A stretch of DNA of 64,000 nt, from contig VEMX01000008.1 of the NCBI GenBank assembly GCA_009711805.1, positions 54,502-118,501 of the forward strand, read 5' to 3'. Each line of letters opens with the position of its first letter. Position 1 is the first letter of the stretch. Source of the stretch: Balneolaceae bacterium (GTDB taxonomy: Bacteria; Bacteroidota; Rhodothermia; Balneolales; Balneolaceae). This document shows, piece after piece, positions 9,000 through 17,439 of the stretch. The notes beneath the pieces are model-generated. The model ran no database searches. It was not told the DNA's origin and saw only the letters and a list, made by a program, of their open reading frames with translations. Both the position numbers and the translations under genes were made by a program.

Positions 9000-10199
9000 A
9001 TGACTGTTTATGTTGCCGACAAATTACCCCAGGAAGCCATTGATGAACTTGCTAAAATTGGGGTAGATGTACATTTCAACCCTGCCGCAAAAGCTGATGA
9101 TCTTGACAAAGGACTCACTGATGCTGATGTGCTCATCGTTCGTTCTACGGTTGTTAGTGAAAGCTGCATCAAGAACAGCCCACGATTAATGCTGATTATA
9201 AGGGCAGGAGCCGGAGTTAACACCATTGACATTGAAGCTGCCAGTAACTCCGGAATATATGTAGCAAACTGTCCCGGCAAGAATTCCATAGCAGTTGCAG
9301 AGCTCACTATGGGTCTCATTCTTTCCCTCGATCGGTTTTTAGCTGATAATGTGAACGACTTCCGAAATGGACATTGGAACAAAGCCACTTATAGTAAAGC
9401 AGATGGACTCTACGGGAAAACGCTCGGTGTTATAGGAACCGGACAAATCGGACAGGAGGTTATAAAACGAGCTAAGTCGTTTGGGTTGGACGTTATTGCC
9501 TGGTCGCGATCCCTCACACCAGAGAGAGCCGAAACCATGGAGATAAAATATGCCGAGACTCCTAAAGAAGTAGCTGACCACAGTGATATTCTCACCGTTC
9601 ACCTTGCTATGACACCCGACACCAAAGAGATTATCTCTAAAGAAGTACTGGCTGCCCTTAAAGACGGAGCCTGTTTTATTAATACCGCCCGTGCCGGCGT
9701 GGTAGATGAAGACGCCCTTTATGAGGAAGTACAATCTGGCCGTCTGAGAGCCGGGCTGGACCTTTTAAGTGATGAACCCGAATACAAAAAAGGTGATGTT
9801 GAAAGCCGGTTTCAGGAACTGGAAAATGTATACGTTAGTCACCATATAGGTGCGAGCACAAAACAGGCTCAACTATCCGTTGCATCTGCAGCTGTTGATA
9901 TTGTTCGGCAATACCTGGCAGAAGGCAGGGTTGAAAACTGGCTAAACCGCTGCGAACATACCGAAGCTCCCTGGAAACTGATTGTACGTCATTTCGACAA
10001 GCCCGGGGTTATTGCCAATGTGATGAGTGAGCTTAAAACCGCTGACATCAACGCCCAGGAACTGGAGAACGTTATTTTTGAAGGCAAGAATACCGCCTGC
10101 TGTACCATACAGCTGGATGCCAAACCTTCTGAAGAAACAATCAACAGCATCCGTACCCGCCAAAATGAAGTAATCAGTGCAACTTTAATTGAGAACTGA
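9000..10199 (+). CDS. serA: D-3-phosphoglycerate dehydrogenase
   Basis: This enzyme catalyses the first step of serine synthesis, NAD-dependent oxidation of 3-phosphoglycerate to 3-phosphohydroxypyruvate. At 399 residues it is the shorter ACT-bearing type. The Rossmann motif GTGQIG lies at residues 146-151. The catalytic triad is visible as Arg231 (NTARAG), Glu259 (SDEPEY) and His282 (SHHIGAS). A C-terminal ACT-like domain from about residue 326 (LIVRHFDKPGVIANV) suggests serine feedback. It lies between two inverted MITE-like copies together with the glycine/threonine genes kbl and tdh-type, so one-carbon amino-acid genes are clustered. Confidence 0.93.
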   Translation: MTVYVADKLPQEAIDELAKIGVDVHFNPAAKADDLDKGLTDADVLIVRSTVVSESCIKNSPRLMLIIRAGAGVNTIDIEAASNSGIYVANCPGKNSIAVAELTMGLILSLDRFLADNVNDFRNGHWNKATYSKADGLYGKTLGVIGTGQIGQEVIKRAKSFGLDVIAWSRSLTPERAETMEIKYAETPKEVADHSDILTVHLAMTPDTKEIISKEVLAALKDGACFINTARAGVVDEDALYEEVQSGRLRAGLDLLSDEPEYKKGDVESRFQELENVYVSHHIGASTKQAQLSVASAAVDIVRQYLAEGRVENWLNRCEHTEAPWKLIVRHFDKPGVIANVMSELKTADINAQELENVIFEGKNTACCTIQLDAKPSEETINSIRTRQNEVISATLIEN

Positions 10200-10241
10200 C
10201 TAAGCCAAAAATATTTTTAAGAAACTAAATATTGGTTGATT

Positions 10242-10302
10242 TGGGATTGAGTGATGAAATATGAAGCCTGTAGGGGCGCATCGCATGCACCCGGGTGAAA
10301 CA
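10242..10302 (+). repeat. Dispersed intergenic repeat (GATTGAGTGA type), copy 1
   Basis: The stretch with GGGATTGAGTGATGAAATAT followed by a GGGGCGCATCGCATGC-type palindrome recurs in degenerate form at 13660-13716, and its second half recurs near 63330. It lies between convergent serA and tdh-type genes and contains no reading frame of note. Confidence 0.6.
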
Positions 10303-10319
10303 TTTAAGTACATCACCTT

Positions 10320-11273
10320 TTAGGGGTTTTTTGCCAGCTGACGGGGCAGGTTTGCCAATATATCGGTCACCATTGACTTGAGATCGTAATCATGATTCCA
10401 TCCCCATTGTTCTCTTGCCGGAGTGTCATCAATAGAATCGGGCCAGGAATCTGCAATTTTTTGGCGATAATCCGGTTCGTACGCAATTTCAAAATCAGGC
10501 AAGTGGTTTTGGATTTCCGCTGCTATTTCTTCCGGAGCAAAACTAATGGCTGAGAGATTGTAACTGGTTCGTATTTCAATCTTGCTTTCCTCAGCCTGCA
10601 TAAGCTGAATAGTCGCTTTTATGGCGTCATCCATATACATCATGGGTAAATAACTGCCTTTATCCAGAAAACAACTGAATGGTTCTCCGGCAATTGCCTT
10701 ATAATGGATATCCACTGCGTAATCCGTAGTTCCCCCTCCCGGCAACGACTTATACCCTATTAAGCCCGGATAACGAAGACTGCGAACATCAACCCCAAAA
10801 TTGCGATGGTAATAGGCACACCACTGCTCCCCGGCCATTTTACTGATGCCATACACCGTAGTTGGATTAAGAGCCGTATTCTGAGGTGTGTTCTTGCTCG
10901 GAGCATCCGGCCCAAAAACAGCTATTGAACTGGGCCAAAATATTTTATCCAGATTCTTCTCTTTAGCCAGTTCCAGGATATTCAGTAAGCTGTCTACATT
11001 TAATTTCCAGGCCGGCAAAATATTTTGCTCAGCTTTGGCAGAAAGCAATGCTGCTAAATGATATACCTCGGTAATACCATGTTTGCGGATGGTATCTGCC
11101 ATGGCATCTTTGTCCAACACATTGATATGCTCGAAGGGCCCTTCTGCTATCTCCTGATTGGGGTCACTAATATCAGATGCGATTACATTATCCACACCAT
11201 ATATTGACCGTAAACGGCTCGTCAACTCAGTACCTAACTGTCCGCAAGCTCCTGTAACTAAAACCTTCGTCAT
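10320..11273 (-). CDS. NAD-dependent epimerase-type L-threonine 3-dehydrogenase
   Basis: A 317-residue short-chain/extended-SDR protein. The N-terminal GACGQLG is the NAD-binding glycine motif, and the TVYGISKMAGEQW segment supplies the catalytic Tyr-x3-Lys. The sequence SLRYPGLIGYKSLPGGGTTDYAV is typical of the SDR-type threonine dehydrogenases that oxidise L-threonine to 2-amino-3-oxobutyrate. Its start is 4 bp after the stop of kbl, whose product takes the next step, and this context makes threonine the likely substrate rather than a sugar nucleotide. Confidence 0.88.
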   Translation of the reverse strand: MTKVLVTGACGQLGTELTSRLRSIYGVDNVIASDISDPNQEIAEGPFEHINVLDKDAMADTIRKHGITEVYHLAALLSAKAEQNILPAWKLNVDSLLNILELAKEKNLDKIFWPSSIAVFGPDAPSKNTPQNTALNPTTVYGISKMAGEQWCAYYHRNFGVDVRSLRYPGLIGYKSLPGGGTTDYAVDIHYKAIAGEPFSCFLDKGSYLPMMYMDDAIKATIQLMQAEESKIEIRTSYNLSAISFAPEEIAAEIQNHLPDFEIAYEPDYRQKIADSWPDSIDDTPAREQWGWNHDYDLKSMVTDILANLPRQLAKNP

Positions 11274-11277
11274 TCTT

Positions 11278-12468
11278 TTATTTGTTTGCGTCGAATTCTT
11301 CTTTCACTTCTGTAAACGCTTGAATTGCCTTATCCAGATGCTCTTTATTGTGGTCTGCAGAAAGCTGTACCCTGATGCGCGCCTCTCCCTTGGGAACTAC
11401 CGGATAATAAAAGCCGATTACATAAATTCCTTTTTCCAGTAAACGCTCGGCATACTTCTGAGCCAGCTGGGCTTCATACAGCATGATAGGAACAATAGGA
11501 TGGCTGCCTTCTTTAATATCGAAACCAGCCTCTGTCATTCCTTTTCTGAAGTAAATCGTATTTTCTTCCAGCTTGTCACGTAGTTCGGTAGTTTCATTTA
11601 ACAGATTCAAAACCTCAATAGAAGCACCGGCAATGGACGGTGCCAGTGTATTTGAAAAAAGATAAGGACGAGACTTTTGGCGCAGCATATCCACAATTTC
11701 CTTACTTGCAGCTGTAAACCCGCCAGAAGCGCCTCCCAGTGCTTTACCCAGGGTTCCGGTTATGATGTCTATCTTCCCGATCACATCTCTGTACTCATGC
11801 ACCCCCCGGCCCTTTTTACCTATAAAACCTGTCGCATGGCATTCATCCGACATTACCAGGGCATCATACTTCTCGGCCAGCTCGCAAATCTTGTCTAACT
11901 GTGCAATGGTTCCATCCATAGAGAATACCCCATCGGTGGCAATAATCTTAACCTTTGCATCAGACGCTTCCTGAAGTTTTTCTTCCAGGGCGTCCATATT
12001 GTTATGTGCGTACACATACCGCTGGGCTTTACATAACCGCACTCCATCAATAATAGAAGCATGATTCAGACGATCCGATATAATGGCATCTTCAGGCCCT
12101 AACAAGGGTTCAAAAACTCCACCATTGGCATCAAAAGCAGCGGCATAAAGAATAGCGTCTTCAGTCCCCAGAAATTCAGCGATTTTTTGTTCCAGTTCTT
12201 TATGGATGGTTTGAGTACCACATATAAAACGCACCGAAGACATCCCATAGCCATACTCATCGATTGTATCTTTGGCAGCCTGGATAACTCGTGGGTGAGA
12301 AGACAATCCCAAATAATTATTCGAACAAAAGTTTATTACTTCCTTCCCCTCATCTGTTTTGATGTCTGCCCCCTGGGGAGTCGTGATTATCCGTTCTTTT
12401 TTGTATAGATCTTCTTCTTTGAGTTGATTTAATTCGTTTTGAAGGCGCTCTTTTAAATTCGTACTCAT
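11278..12468 (-). CDS. kbl: Glycine C-acetyltransferase (2-amino-3-ketobutyrate CoA ligase)
   Basis: A PLP enzyme of the alpha-oxoamine synthase family that splits 2-amino-3-oxobutyrate with CoA into glycine and acetyl-CoA. Visible motifs are [13 protein letters not shown] near the N-terminus, the cofactor Asp and His in [11 protein letters not shown], and the Schiff-base lysine in [15 protein letters not shown] (Lys242 from the chosen start). I choose the ATG at 12468 (MSTNLKERL), the family's usual start; an in-frame ATG at 12504 would add 12 atypical residues. It is the first gene of a two-gene operon with the threonine dehydrogenase, forming the complete threonine-to-glycine route. Confidence 0.93.
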   Translation of the reverse strand: MSTNLKERLQNELNQLKEEDLYKKERIITTPQGADIKTDEGKEVINFCSNNYLGLSSHPRVIQAAKDTIDEYGYGMSSVRFICGTQTIHKELEQKIAEFLGTEDAILYAAAFDANGGVFEPLLGPEDAIISDRLNHASIIDGVRLCKAQRYVYAHNNMDALEEKLQEASDAKVKIIATDGVFSMDGTIAQLDKICELAEKYDALVMSDECHATGFIGKKGRGVHEYRDVIGKIDIITGTLGKALGGASGGFTAASKEIVDMLRQKSRPYLFSNTLAPSIAGASIEVLNLLNETTELRDKLEENTIYFRKGMTEAGFDIKEGSHPIVPIMLYEAQLAQKYAERLLEKGIYVIGFYYPVVPKGEARIRVQLSADHNKEHLDKAIQAFTEVKEEFDANK

Positions 12469-12667
12469 TTCTTTTTTGGTTTTATAATTAAAAAAAGCCA
12501 TCAACTATCATTTACAATGATATCGGCTACGATTCTGAAATCAACAATCCGCTTAGGTGATAACGATGAAACAGCAACTATAGGACTCCTGAAATTTTGG
12601 TAAAGTTAAGAAAAGAAATAAACTTCTACGAAGCTCTTTTGATTGTCTTTAAAACATCTGATTATTA

Positions 12668-12836
12668 ACCCGTTTACCGGTTAGAAGTACCATTTAGAGA
12701 ACCTACGAGCGTCCGCAGGTCCTCGTAGCGTTCGGCTTTCCAGCGAGAATCCCGTAACGCTCGCAGGACCTACGGACGCTACGAGGTTACTCCCTTTCAA
12801 TACTGTTTTAAGCTAATCTCCAACCGGTAAACGCGT
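12668..12836 (-). mobile_element. 169-bp MITE-like element, copy 2 (inverted)
   Basis: Reverse complement of the element at 8529-8697, same length, with three differences. It is flanked by the 9-bp direct repeat TGATTATTA (12659-12667 and 12837-12845), a convincing target-site duplication. The two copies bracket serA, the threonine dehydrogenase and kbl. Between this element and the next gene at 13773 I see only repeats and a structured 400-bp stretch. Confidence 0.82.
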
Positions 12837-13002
12837 TGATTATTATGTATTGGTTATTGGTTGATTTGGAATTGGGTGGTGAAGTGAGACGGCAGAAGGC
12901 AGAAGTGAGAAGAAGCCAGGGCTATCTCCTGCCACCAATACCTGAATCTTGTTTGTTGAAAGGGGGGGGGGTAATTTGAATCAGAGGCTCCCCCTTTTAC
13001 CT

Positions 13003-13402
13003 GCTGTCCAAAAAGTATTTTCTGATTTTCAGCAACTTAACCCGGATTATTCACCAAGAAATTTAATCGTACGCAAGGCGAAGTGGAAATGGGAACGGAA
13101 GGGTACTGTGGTACCCTGAATACCCCAATTTTCACTTGAACGCAGCGTACGGGGAAATTTCGCCGCCTAATCCGTACCTCAAAATTGGGCTATTACATAA
13201 AGCAATTCAACGATAATATATTCAAGTATATAGATCGCCATTTTGCATCCATTCGTGAATAATTCGGGTTAAATTATTTGGGTATAGGCCTCCAAGGTTT
13301 CTCGTAAAGCGATCTCTACGGGAAAAAACCTTGGAGGCCTTGCCTGTAAAAAAGGATGTACCTGAAAAATAAGCCGTTTTTTGAAATAACTTTTTGGACA
13401 GC
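13003..13402. mobile_element. 400-bp non-coding element with inverted ends
   Basis: The left end GCTGTCCAAAAAGT (13003-13016) is repeated inverted at the right end (13389-13402), with further similarity inward. Inside, AACCCGgATTATTCAC near 13038 is matched inverted near 13255. A large hairpin runs 13069-13153, with CGTACGC/GCGTACG at its base and GGGTAC-TGTG-GTACCC at its tip. No target duplication and no transposase are visible. GCTGTCC-type ends occur on several IS families, so this is likely an IS relic or a non-autonomous derivative. Confidence 0.5.
13287..13339. repeat. 14-bp-arm palindrome
   Basis: GGCCTCCAAGGTTT at 13287-13300 is perfectly inverted at 13326-13339, around a 25-nt loop. 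A truncated copy of the arm (AACCTCCAAGGTTT) appears at about 31192 after the DinB gene, so it is a dispersed palindromic repeat. Confidence 0.6.
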
Positions 13403-13659
13403 CTCGACTCGTTGATCTCATCAGTTGTCATGAATACTGAGACTGCCTGCCATGGTCTGGCTCACCGTATCCCCCACAGATGGAGACACCATTACCCGTG
13501 GGGATGTCTACGGTATGCAAGGAGATTAATACTTGAAAAAGAGTTCATAAACCCCCAATGTGGCGATCTCAGAAATATGATATTATCCGTGATCAACGGG
13601 GCATTCAGAACCAGAACCAGTTATTGTGCCGAAGGCATACTTTGGGCAGTGTATTAGTT

Positions 13660-13716
13660 TGGGATTGAGTGACGAAATATGGATCCCGCGGGACGCATCT
13701 CATGCGCCCGGGTTAA
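13660..13716 (+). repeat. Dispersed intergenic repeat (GATTGAGTGA type), copy 2
   Basis: Degenerate copy of the repeat at 10242-10302: the same TTGGGATTGAGTGA(T/C)GAAATATG lead, then a GGGACGCATCTCATGCGCCC-like palindrome. It lies just downstream of the DoxX gene end. Confidence 0.55.
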
Positions 13717-13772
13717 AGCCCCAAATCTCCTTATCCTGCGTTTTCACCCTTTCACTTTCCACTTCTGCCTTT

Positions 13773-14237
13773 TTAAGCTTCCAATGCATACTTATTCAGC
13801 ACATACCTATCCAGTGCATGTTTGCCTCCACCGGCAACCATCAAAGCCCCGGCCATAGCCAACACCAGCAGGTGGTATTCAAAGCCTTCCAAACCGGCTT
13901 CCAACTGTCCATACCAGTTCATAAAAAACCCAAGCTGAATATGAGAATTGAGTACAATACCAGTAAACAGCCCAAACACTGATAAAGCAGCTATTCTGCT
14001 AAATAACCCTGCCGCCAATAAGAATGGAACAAAAAACTCTATCAGGATTACCAGAAAACCAACAATCCATGGCAAGCCTACCGTTTCGGTAAAATATCCC
14101 ATTGTTCCGGTAAAACCATATCCACCAAACCAGCCCAGCAATTTTTGAGCTCCATGTGGAAAAATGACTACAGCCAGCATCAGGCGAATAATTACCGGAG
14201 CCCACTCTTCTTTGGATCTAAGTAATCGTTCTAACAT
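13773..14237 (-). CDS. DoxX family membrane protein
   Basis: A 154-residue protein with four membrane helices. The DoxX pattern is clear: RLMLAVVIFPHGAQKLLGWFGG in helix 1, the GLPWIVGFLVILIEFFVPF segment, and a late helix followed by ALDRYV. DoxX proteins sit in the inner membrane and are linked to oxidative-stress and thiol functions, but the substrate is not known. It lies 5 bp downstream of a SnoaL-like gene with which it is surely co-transcribed. Confidence 0.85.
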   Translation of the reverse strand: MLERLLRSKEEWAPVIIRLMLAVVIFPHGAQKLLGWFGGYGFTGTMGYFTETVGLPWIVGFLVILIEFFVPFLLAAGLFSRIAALSVFGLFTGIVLNSHIQLGFFMNWYGQLEAGLEGFEYHLLVLAMAGALMVAGGGKHALDRYVLNKYALEA

Positions 14238-14242
14238 TTCCT

Positions 14243-14596
14243 TTAGCCTCCATAATAAAATTTCTCTTTCACAATTTTACCATCTTTCCATTCCTGCACA
14301 GACACCTGCTTGTAGTTTCTTTCGCCCCATTCCTTGTGGGTATAGTCGAAATGCCATTCCACCATGGCGCAATTTTCGCCAACGGATACATTCAACACTT
14401 CAGCTTTTCTAACTTCCGTTAAATTGCTTACGAATTCTTCTTCCCGCTCCCGATTGGCCGCCTTACCTACGGTGGGTTCTTGTTCGTTTTCCTGCATGAT
14501 AATGTCATCAGCATAAAACTTATCGAACGCCTCCAGGGCTTTTCCCTGGATAAACATGTCATTTAACTCTTCTACTCTTTCTGCTATTGAATTCAT
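14243..14596 (-). CDS. SnoaL-like (NTF2-fold) protein
   Basis: A 117-residue NTF2-fold protein. It has an N-terminal helix pair (VEELNDMFIQGKALEAFDKFYADDIIMQE), then four strands with CAMVEWHFDY and KQVSVQEWKDGKIV, matching the SnoaL_2 layout. Such proteins bind small hydrophobic molecules or act as isomerases; no catalytic residue can be assigned. It is the first gene of a two-gene operon with DoxX, and the Crp-type regulator upstream at 14708-15292 is on the same strand 111 bp away. Confidence 0.8.
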   Translation of the reverse strand: MNSIAERVEELNDMFIQGKALEAFDKFYADDIIMQENEQEPTVGKAANREREEEFVSNLTEVRKAEVLNVSVGENCAMVEWHFDYTHKEWGERNYKQVSVQEWKDGKIVKEKFYYGG

Positions 14597-14707
14597 TTGC
14601 TTATCAATTTTTGTTTACTCTTTTAATGAAACGGTGATAAGCTAAGACTACAGGAAAGCTTGCCCAATGAATCAGGTTAATAAATAATCTTGAACTAGTT
14701 CAAGATT

Positions 14708-15292
14708 TCAACCATTGGTTAATTTTCTCTTTCGGATTTTGCTCAGAAACTCAGGGGAGATTCCCAGGTAAGAAGCAATCATATATTGCGGCACCCGCTG
14801 TTCAATTGTAGGATATCGGTTTCTGAACTCATCGTATCTTTTACTGGCATCTTTACTGAAAGAGGTGATAATCCTTTTTTGGGAAGCCACATACGCCCTC
14901 TGAGTAATAGTTCTGAAAAAACGCTCCAGCTTCGGGATGCTCCGGTATAATTCTTCCATTTCATTATAGCCAAACTGTATCAACACAGAAGGCTCAATAG
15001 CTTCCACACTAAAATGAGCCGGTGACTGAGTCAGAAAACTATGGAGATCAGCGGTCCACCAGTCTTCCACGGCGAACTGAACCACATGCTCGTTTCCGTC
15101 TTCATCGGTGTGATAACAACGCAGGCAGCCTTCCACCACATAACTCTCGTAGCGGGTTATCTCCCCCTGCTCCGACACGAACTGACGTTTACGTACTTTC
15201 TTAATTCGCGTAAGAGACTTCAGGATTTCCACCTCGGCCTCCGTTAGTGTTACATGTCGGTTTATATGCTGTACAAGGGTGTGATAGCTCAT
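14708..15292 (-). CDS. Crp/Fnr-family transcriptional regulator
   Basis: A 194-residue regulator with a cyclic-nucleotide-binding-type beta-roll (about residues 20-115; VVEGCLRCYHTDEDGNEHVVQFAVEDWW) and a C-terminal winged helix-turn-helix (VPQYMIASYLGISPEFLSKIRKR). This short form, common in Bacteroidota, lacks the Fnr iron-sulfur cysteines and the conserved cAMP-contacting residues, so the ligand is unknown. It sits upstream of the SnoaL-DoxX pair on the same strand and may control it. Confidence 0.85.
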   Translation of the reverse strand: MSYHTLVQHINRHVTLTEAEVEILKSLTRIKKVRKRQFVSEQGEITRYESYVVEGCLRCYHTDEDGNEHVVQFAVEDWWTADLHSFLTQSPAHFSVEAIEPSVLIQFGYNEMEELYRSIPKLERFFRTITQRAYVASQKRIITSFSKDASKRYDEFRNRYPTIEQRVPQYMIASYLGISPEFLSKIRKRKLTNG

Positions 15293-15361
15293 AGAAGACT
15301 TGTATTGTTTAATATATTTACTACTCCCCGGTAAAATCCTTTTTGCTTTACTTTATGATGC

Positions 15362-16294
15362 TTACTGAGCCAACGCTTTCACAAACTCAGGCGTTCTGGG
15401 ATCCTTCTCAAAAAAATCTCCTTTCTTTCCCCGGCTCAACGCCCAGCGATCAATCCAGGAAATGCCCCAGCTCCCATATTTGGTAATTGGTTCCTGGTAG
15501 GCCTCATCTTCAAGTACTTTACTTTGTGATATAAACTCATAGCCAAGTTCCTGGTAGGCTTCGGCAAGATCATCCAGGCAATGAGCATTCAGAAGATTGG
15601 CATGAATGAGTAAGGTCTGTGCTATATTCCTGTCAAAAAGTTGCTTAGATGCCCACTCAAAGTATTTTACTTTATCCACCATATAGCTTACATAGGCCTT
15701 CCCGATTTTTCCCATTAATGCATTATCCCCTTTGCTGTAAGCAATGTGATAGGCTTTGGCAAATATATAGTCTTCATTATCAATAGTAACCGGAGCTTCT
15801 ATATATCCCTGCTTGTTTAAAAACCGGCTCAGGGAATCAGCTTTCTTTTTAGAAGTACCAATGTGCAAAAATGGGTGGCGGAAATAGGTAAAAGACCGAT
15901 TGTATTTATCGGACAACATGCGGCTGTACTTAGCACCATTTAGCACCTCCGCGGAATATTGCTGAAATGGAAGACGATGATAACTGGCATGTGAAAATGT
16001 GTGGTTACCCAATTCATAACCGTTCGCTACCCAAAGTTCCAGAATATCCACTTGCGAAGAATCAAGGGTACCATTAGTGTAGAGTTTCCCCTCATTCACA
16101 TACCCAATAGCCGGGATGTCATATCTCTCAAATGTATCAATTAACTGTTGTGCAATCCCCATGTGAAAGTCAGGTGTTTCTTTTGAATATACCACCGTGG
16201 GAAGGTCATCTACTGTAACAGCCATTTGTTTTGTCTGGCCAAAAGATGCCGCTGCAACCAAAGATAAAAACAGCATGAGCAATAACTTCATCAT
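15362..16294 (-). CDS. Exported polysaccharide deacetylase (NodB-fold)
   Basis: A signal peptide (LLLMLFLSLVAAASFGQ) directs export. The carbohydrate esterase 4 motifs are visible: TVDD (Asp29, Asp30), the zinc motif NHTFSHASYH (His98 and His102), RHPF as the RxPY-type motif near residue 148, and LLIHANLL as the late His motif. It probably removes acetyl groups from a cell-wall or environmental polysaccharide. The C-terminal ~60 residues form an extra helical part. No close operon partner; the next gene upstream is divergent. Confidence 0.85.
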   Translation of the reverse strand: MMKLLLMLFLSLVAAASFGQTKQMAVTVDDLPTVVYSKETPDFHMGIAQQLIDTFERYDIPAIGYVNEGKLYTNGTLDSSQVDILELWVANGYELGNHTFSHASYHRLPFQQYSAEVLNGAKYSRMLSDKYNRSFTYFRHPFLHIGTSKKKADSLSRFLNKQGYIEAPVTIDNEDYIFAKAYHIAYSKGDNALMGKIGKAYVSYMVDKVKYFEWASKQLFDRNIAQTLLIHANLLNAHCLDDLAEAYQELGYEFISQSKVLEDEAYQEPITKYGSWGISWIDRWALSRGKKGDFFEKDPRTPEFVKALAQ

Positions 16295-16437
16295 ATCATT
16301 TTATTAAAGCTTTTATAGGTTGTGGCAAGATAGTTTTCCCGGCACCTCTTTACAACTTTCAAAAGAAAAACCACCTTGTTATAGAGTTAGTAAATAGCTA
16401 TGCTTGCTGAACTTGAACTAATCTGTCTTAGGAGTAT

Positions 16438-17358
16438 ATGAAAATAGGAATATTGGGTATGGGTGGAATTGGGAGCTTTGTTGGAGCTCCTTTAACCCGT
16501 CATTTTAAAGATGATGCCGATACAGAAATTATTTTTATCTGCCGGGGTACAACCAAAGAAGTCATTCAACAAAACGGGCTTACATTTACCTCCGGCGATA
16601 ACACCTATACCAGCTTCCCTGATCTCACCTCAGATCAGCCAGATGATATTGGCATCCTCGATATTTTAATTATCGCTACAAAATCATATGACCTTAAAAA
16701 CGCACTCCGGCAATTCGAAGAATGTATTAACGAACAAACCATCCTGCTTCCTTTGCAAAATGTAGTGAATGCTAAAGAGCTGATTCAGGAAAGCCTGGAC
16801 AAAAAAGCAATCGTACTTGAGGGATGTATCTACGTTGCTTCAAATATCGAGAAAGCCGGGCATGTAAAACATCTGGGCGGCCCCGGCAAAATCTTCTTTG
16901 GGAATAAAGAAGGACAGAACTTCCAATGGGTAGAGGATCTATGTAAAAAAGCAGGAATAGACGCCAACTATAGCCGGGATATTAAACTCATTCTATGGAA
17001 AAAATACTTGTTTGTATCTCCACTGGCCGCTATTACCGCTGCCTGCGACATCACTTTTGGTGAGCTCCGGGATGACAAAAAACTCATGCAGCGTTTTGAA
17101 CGAATGATGAATGAAGTTAAAAATGTGGCTGCTCTTTTTAATGTTAAGTTGAGTCAAAAACACATCCAGGATTCTTTGAATATGATTAAAAACTTCCCCT
17201 ACCGGGCCAAATCCTCCCTCCAGCTTGATGTAGAAAATCAAGCTCAACAAACGGAAAAGAGCTACCTGGTTGACTACATCATACACAACGGCAGCCAAAA
17301 TGATGTGGATGTTTCAGTATATCAGACAATGAATACCAAACTACAACAAAGGATGTAA
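16438..17358 (+). CDS. Ketopantoate reductase family (ApbA/PanE) protein
   Basis: A 306-residue NADPH-dependent reductase of the 2-dehydropantoate 2-reductase fold. It shows the N-terminal GMGGIGSFVG nucleotide motif, the IATKSYDLKNAL segment containing the catalytic-lysine region, LLPLQNVVNAKELI in the middle, and a C-terminal helical domain starting near KLILWKKYLFVSPLAA. It may make pantoate for CoA, but distant paralogs act on other 2-oxo acids, so the substrate is not certain. The DUF418 gene starts 81 bp downstream. Confidence 0.82.
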   Translation: MKIGILGMGGIGSFVGAPLTRHFKDDADTEIIFICRGTTKEVIQQNGLTFTSGDNTYTSFPDLTSDQPDDIGILDILIIATKSYDLKNALRQFEECINEQTILLPLQNVVNAKELIQESLDKKAIVLEGCIYVASNIEKAGHVKHLGGPGKIFFGNKEGQNFQWVEDLCKKAGIDANYSRDIKLILWKKYLFVSPLAAITAACDITFGELRDDKKLMQRFERMMNEVKNVAALFNVKLSQKHIQDSLNMIKNFPYRAKSSLQLDVENQAQQTEKSYLVDYIIHNGSQNDVDVSVYQTMNTKLQQRM

Positions 17359-17439
17359 CCAAACCGGCTGCCTTTTTTATGTGCCTTGCATTCGGATAAA
17401 TGTAAACAACTATTGCAATCGCCATACGACAGAAATAAA

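Noticed and set aside
10320..11273. Calling the SDR protein a UDP-sugar epimerase
   Set aside because: Operon with kbl and the threonine-dehydrogenase-like motifs make threonine the better substrate.
13222..13657. Open frames on both strands within the 400-bp element and beyond
   Set aside because: Translate repeat and palindrome DNA; no signature and poor codon character.
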